Made by a program: the position numbers and the translations under genes
Shown here: positions 61,285-64,000 of the stretch, piece after piece
Position numbering within the stretch: position 1 is the stretch's first letter
Layout: each line of letters begins with the position of its first letter
NCBI RefSeq assembly: GCF_030413635.1
Contig: NZ_CP129235.1
Span: forward strand, 2,914,001-2,978,000
Direction of reading: 5' to 3'
From: Planococcus shenhongbingii
Lineage (GTDB): Bacteria; Bacillota; Bacilli; Bacillales_A; Planococcaceae
Length of the DNA stretch: 64,000 nucleotides
Notes under the pieces: model-generated
The model's input: only the letters and a program-made list of their open reading frames with translations
What the model was told of the DNA's origin: nothing
The model's database searches: none

Positions 61285-62916
61285 CTATTGAATAGCTTCT
61301 TGTAATTGGCGGTCCTTTTTCTCTAAGCGAAGATATTTTGTTGCGGTTTTAATTTCAATGGATTGTCCCCCCATAAGATAGGGTTCAGCAGGATATGCCG
61401 GCTGTTTTGAAGCCCACACCAGATTGACCAGTTCATAGCCCGGTTCTTCGTTCATTCGATAAGTCAAATGGCTTTCATAAGAGCCTTTTTCGAGCTGTAC
61501 CAGATCAATGGCAACATGGAATTGAGAGAAGTTATATACTTTTCCTTGAGGATTATATGCCGGATTTTCTGTAATTTCTTCAGTTTCACTAAGGACAGCC
61601 GGAAAAGCAAAACGCTCAAAAGTTTCCAGGTTGGTTAAATAAAAAACCATATCGGCTGCACCCTGAGTTCTCGTTTCGTACCCTCGGACAAAAGCGACGC
61701 CTTCGATATAGACAGTTTGGTCATGAAACCAGATTTTGTTTACTTGCTGTTCAAGCTTCTCCCGGTTTTCAATTGCCAATTCAAGGGCATTTTTCTGTAT
61801 ATCAAATTTATATTGGAAACGGTTGATTTCTCCATCAGTGCGTTCACGAATCTCTGCTTTGCCAGCCCATAATGAAAACTCGACCGGTTCCCCACTGTCA
61901 TCATGGTACCGTGCATTAAAAGAGAATTTTCCTGGCTTGAAGAACATTGGGAATTCTTTTGAACTGAGCTCAACAAAGAACCCATTTTCATTTTTCACAA
62001 GTGATTTCACAGCAGTTTCGCCGGTTCGGATGTCTCGAACCGCCAAGTCGAATTGCTCAGAGACTTCCTGCTGGTTATGGTCATGCAAATAGCCTTGTAA
62101 TTCGATAGTAAAACCTTCATCCGTTGTTCCGAAAAGAACCTGTTCAATTGAATGCTTGTACTCGATTTCAGCAAGGACCGATTCAATCGGCTTTCTTCCG
62201 CTCATAAAGTCTTCATATAAGGACCCTACAAATTTCGAGTCCCCGTACGTAATCATTTCCCCTTGATGGATCCATGCCGCTTTTGAACAAAACGACTCTA
62301 CTGCATTATTGTCATGGCTGACAAAAATAATCGTTTTTCCTTGTTCTTTAAATTCATTCATTTTGTCCATGCATTTCTTTCGGAACACCGAATCGCCGAC
62401 TGCCAGCGCTTCATCGACAATGAGAATATCCGGATCGACATTGACAGATATCGCAAAGCCAAGCTTCGATTTCATCCCCGACGAGTAATTTTTTACGGGC
62501 TGGCCGATAAATTCCCCAAGCTCTGAAAACTCGATGATGTCATCGACTTTAGCCATCATTTCTTCTTTGGAATAGCCCAGCAACGTGCCTTTCATAAAGA
62601 TATTATCGTATCCGCTCAGCTCGGAATCGATGCCTGAGCTGACATCCAGAAAAACGATGGAACCGTGGACATCCACCGCTCCACTCGTCGGTTCCGTGAT
62701 GCCGGCAATCACTTTCAGCAAAGTCGATTTACCTGAGCCGTTCTTCCCCAATATCCCAATAGACTCTCCGCGAGGAAAATCCAGTGATATATCACGCAGC
62801 GCATAGAAATCCTTATGGAACTTTTTCCGGGTAAGCACTTCCTTGATGGGTCCCCATGGATCTTTATATAGACTATATTTTTTCGTTAAATTTTTGACAC
62901 TTACAGCTATGTCCAT
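61285..62916 (-). CDS. tagH: Teichoic acid ABC exporter ATPase TagH with long C-terminal extension
   Basis: 543 residues. ATPase part (1-250): LTKKYSLYKDPWGPIKE (TagH-type insert), GILGKNGSGKSTLLKVI (Walker A), NYSSGMKSKLGFAISV (signature), DILIVDEALAVGD (Walker B), IIFVSHD (switch His). The remaining 290 residues form two apparent beta domains (VLFGTTDEGFTIELQGYL; KIWFHDQTVYIEGVAF) and have no transmembrane segment, unlike B. subtilis TagH. Such an extension may bind the polymer or lipid-linked substrate before export, as in Wzt. It pairs with TagG upstream. Confidence 0.92.
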   Translation of the reverse strand: MDIAVSVKNLTKKYSLYKDPWGPIKEVLTRKKFHKDFYALRDISLDFPRGESIGILGKNGSGKSTLLKVIAGITEPTSGAVDVHGSIVFLDVSSGIDSELSGYDNIFMKGTLLGYSKEEMMAKVDDIIEFSELGEFIGQPVKNYSSGMKSKLGFAISVNVDPDILIVDEALAVGDSVFRKKCMDKMNEFKEQGKTIIFVSHDNNAVESFCSKAAWIHQGEMITYGDSKFVGSLYEDFMSGRKPIESVLAEIEYKHSIEQVLFGTTDEGFTIELQGYLHDHNQQEVSEQFDLAVRDIRTGETAVKSLVKNENGFFVELSSKEFPMFFKPGKFSFNARYHDDSGEPVEFSLWAGKAEIRERTDGEINRFQYKFDIQKNALELAIENREKLEQQVNKIWFHDQTVYIEGVAFVRGYETRTQGAADMVFYLTNLETFERFAFPAVLSETEEITENPAYNPQGKVYNFSQFHVAIDLVQLEKGSYESHLTYRMNEEPGYELVNLVWASKQPAYPAEPYLMGGQSIEIKTATKYLRLEKKDRQLQEAIQ

Positions 62917-62942
62917 TTCAACCCGCCTTTCACAAGTGAAAG

Positions 62943-63734
62943 TTATAACGTATCAAGGAATATAGGTTTCATCCGTTTATGAAGATAATTCCCTAATAAA
63001 AAGAAGGCCAGGACCAAGACCCAAAAATACAGCGTGTAAACCGGCTGGTCCCAAAAACCGACGCCATAGAAAAAGGAATCACGGTAACCTTGGACAATAT
63101 AATGGAATGGATTGAGTTTAATGATTCTTTCCAGCACTCCTAAATTTTCCGCAGACCAGAAAATAGGTGTCATCCAGAAAAGGAATACCAAAATCGTGTC
63201 CAAAAAGCGGCCGAAATCTTTGCTTACAGCCACCAATGGAGCAGTCACCGAGCCAATGCCTAAAAGAAGCATAAGCGCCGCAAAATCGTAGTAGAGCAGC
63301 TGCAAATTATAAATCGACACTGTCTGCAATGTCAGAGCCATTCCGATAAAAATCACGGCTAGCAGAATCAAGTGGATATAATAAGAATATAAGATTTGGA
63401 CAGCCGGCAAAATGGCAATCGGAAAAGGCGTATTTTTGATGATTGACCTTTTGCTGCGAAATGATTTCTGTGTCAGCCGGAATCCATCATTCAGTAAAAA
63501 CCAGGCGACCATTCCGATGGCAAGCCAGGCAAAATAAGGTGCCCCGTTTACTGGTCCGCCAGCTCTTGCCCCGACGCTGAAAACGAACCAAAAGACGGCG
63601 ATGCGCATCAACGGATTAACAAGTCCCCAGACAAAGCCTAATAATGTACCCGCATACTCTCGTTTAATTTCCTGTAAGGAAAGGGAATGGATCATTTTTC
63701 GCCGATTCCACATTTCCTTGTATATATCGAACAT
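62943..63734 (-). CDS. tagG: Teichoic acid ABC exporter permease TagG
   Basis: 263 residues, six helices, ABC-2 exporter. SLSQEIKREYAGT-like start reads SLQEIKREYAGTLLGFVWGL, then VFWFVFSVGARAGG, FRSKRSIIKNTPFPIAILP, FWMTPIFWSAENLG and LNPFHYIVQGYRDSFFYG, the family signature. With TagH it moves completed wall teichoic acid across the membrane. It is 26 nt upstream of tagH and 44 nt downstream of galE on the same strand, so all belong to one operon. Confidence 0.93.
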   Translation of the reverse strand: MFDIYKEMWNRRKMIHSLSLQEIKREYAGTLLGFVWGLVNPLMRIAVFWFVFSVGARAGGPVNGAPYFAWLAIGMVAWFLLNDGFRLTQKSFRSKRSIIKNTPFPIAILPAVQILYSYYIHLILLAVIFIGMALTLQTVSIYNLQLLYYDFAALMLLLGIGSVTAPLVAVSKDFGRFLDTILVFLFWMTPIFWSAENLGVLERIIKLNPFHYIVQGYRDSFFYGVGFWDQPVYTLYFWVLVLAFFLLGNYLHKRMKPIFLDTL

Positions 63735-63778
63735 AGGCTTTCTCCTTTAATACACGATAGAATATGGCCGGCAATCCA

Positions 63779-64000
63779 TTAAAATCCATCTGGATTCTGC
63801 GATTGCCAGTTCCATGAATCTTTGCACATCTCTATTAAATCTTTTTCAGCTTGCCACCCCAACAGTGTTTTCGCTTTCTCCGGATTTGCATAACAGGTTC
63901 CGATATCACCTGGACGGCGGCCGACAATCTGGTACGGAACGGTTCTTGAAGTGGCTTCACCGAAGCTATTGACTAGATCCAGCACACTGTACCCCATGCC
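63779..64000 (-). CDS. galE: UDP-glucose 4-epimerase GalE, C-terminal end only
   Basis: The last 73 codons are visible; the start lies beyond the right edge. MGYSVLDLVNSFGEAT, VPYQIVGRRPGDIGTCYANP and AKTLLGWQAEKDLIEMC are the standard GalE C-terminal motifs of the SDR epimerase family. GalE supplies UDP-galactose (or UDP-GalNAc) from UDP-glucose/GlcNAc. Its location at the head of the tagGH operon suggests that galactose or GalNAc is part of the teichoic acid or of the GT4/GT2 products. Confidence 0.9.
   Translation of the reverse strand, partial: GMGYSVLDLVNSFGEATSRTVPYQIVGRRPGDIGTCYANPEKAKTLLGWQAEKDLIEMCKDSWNWQSQNPDGF

Overview
The window looks like a chromosome segment of a Gram-positive member of the Bacillales, most likely Planococcaceae (Planococcus-like). 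This is an inference from gene content and style: an LCP wall ligase, the teichoic acid set tagA/tagD/tagG/tagH with several CDP-glycerol transferases, ComK, an LPDTA surface protein with its class D sortase, strong AAGGAGG-type ribosome binding sites, frequent TTG/GTG starts and moderate GC. No rRNA, tRNA, CRISPR array, phage or transposase gene was seen.

Layout. 1-3439: a hybrid sensor kinase (cut by the left edge) and an LCP protein. 3563-8737: a four-carbon sugar-acid catabolic operon (PdxA2-type dehydrogenase, DUF1537 kinase, KdgT-type permease) behind a PrpR-type regulator whose AAA+ domain has lost its key motifs. 8956-13546: housekeeping genes (NRDE/TANGO2 protein, SRPBCC protein, UV endonuclease), then a small sigma factor divergent from comK. 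14004-17991: a TetR regulator and an RND exporter with a clear promoter and operator. 18180-21101: DUF1028 Ntn-hydrolase, Lrp regulator, APC permease. 21373-29839: LysM polysaccharide deacetylase, HD hydrolase, a very large exported glycosidase-like protein, a GT2 synthase with a HEAT-repeat partner, and an exported SGNH esterase. These resemble an uncharacterised synthase-type exopolysaccharide system.

31189 to the right edge is a cell-surface glycopolymer island. First comes a seven-gene minus-strand operon (MurJ-type flippase, multispanning polymerase-like protein, UDP-sugar dehydrogenase, sugar-phosphate transferase, GT4, HprK-like kinase, GT4). Two FemAB-like transferases, the LPDTA protein with its sortase, TagA, an MBL hydrolase, a GIY-YIG protein, an aldolase-family enzyme and a second HprK-like kinase follow. 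The wall teichoic acid genes come last: two CDP-glycerol transferases, TagD, two GT2 proteins (one fused to a TagF domain), a GT4, TagH, TagG and the end of GalE.

Most unusual points: (i) two colinear paralogous HprK-like P-loop kinases of unknown target among the glycosyltransferases; (ii) a UDP-sugar dehydrogenase whose catalytic Cys and active-site Asn are replaced; (iii) one gap-free promoter module with 11-bp-spaced direct repeats, shared by the MurJ operon and the second HprK-like gene; (iv) a structured tandem repeat whose copies show compensatory base changes; (v) a GC-rich mosaic repeat present twice in opposite orientation, one copy expanded by nested modules; (vi) the divergent sigma factor/ComK pair.
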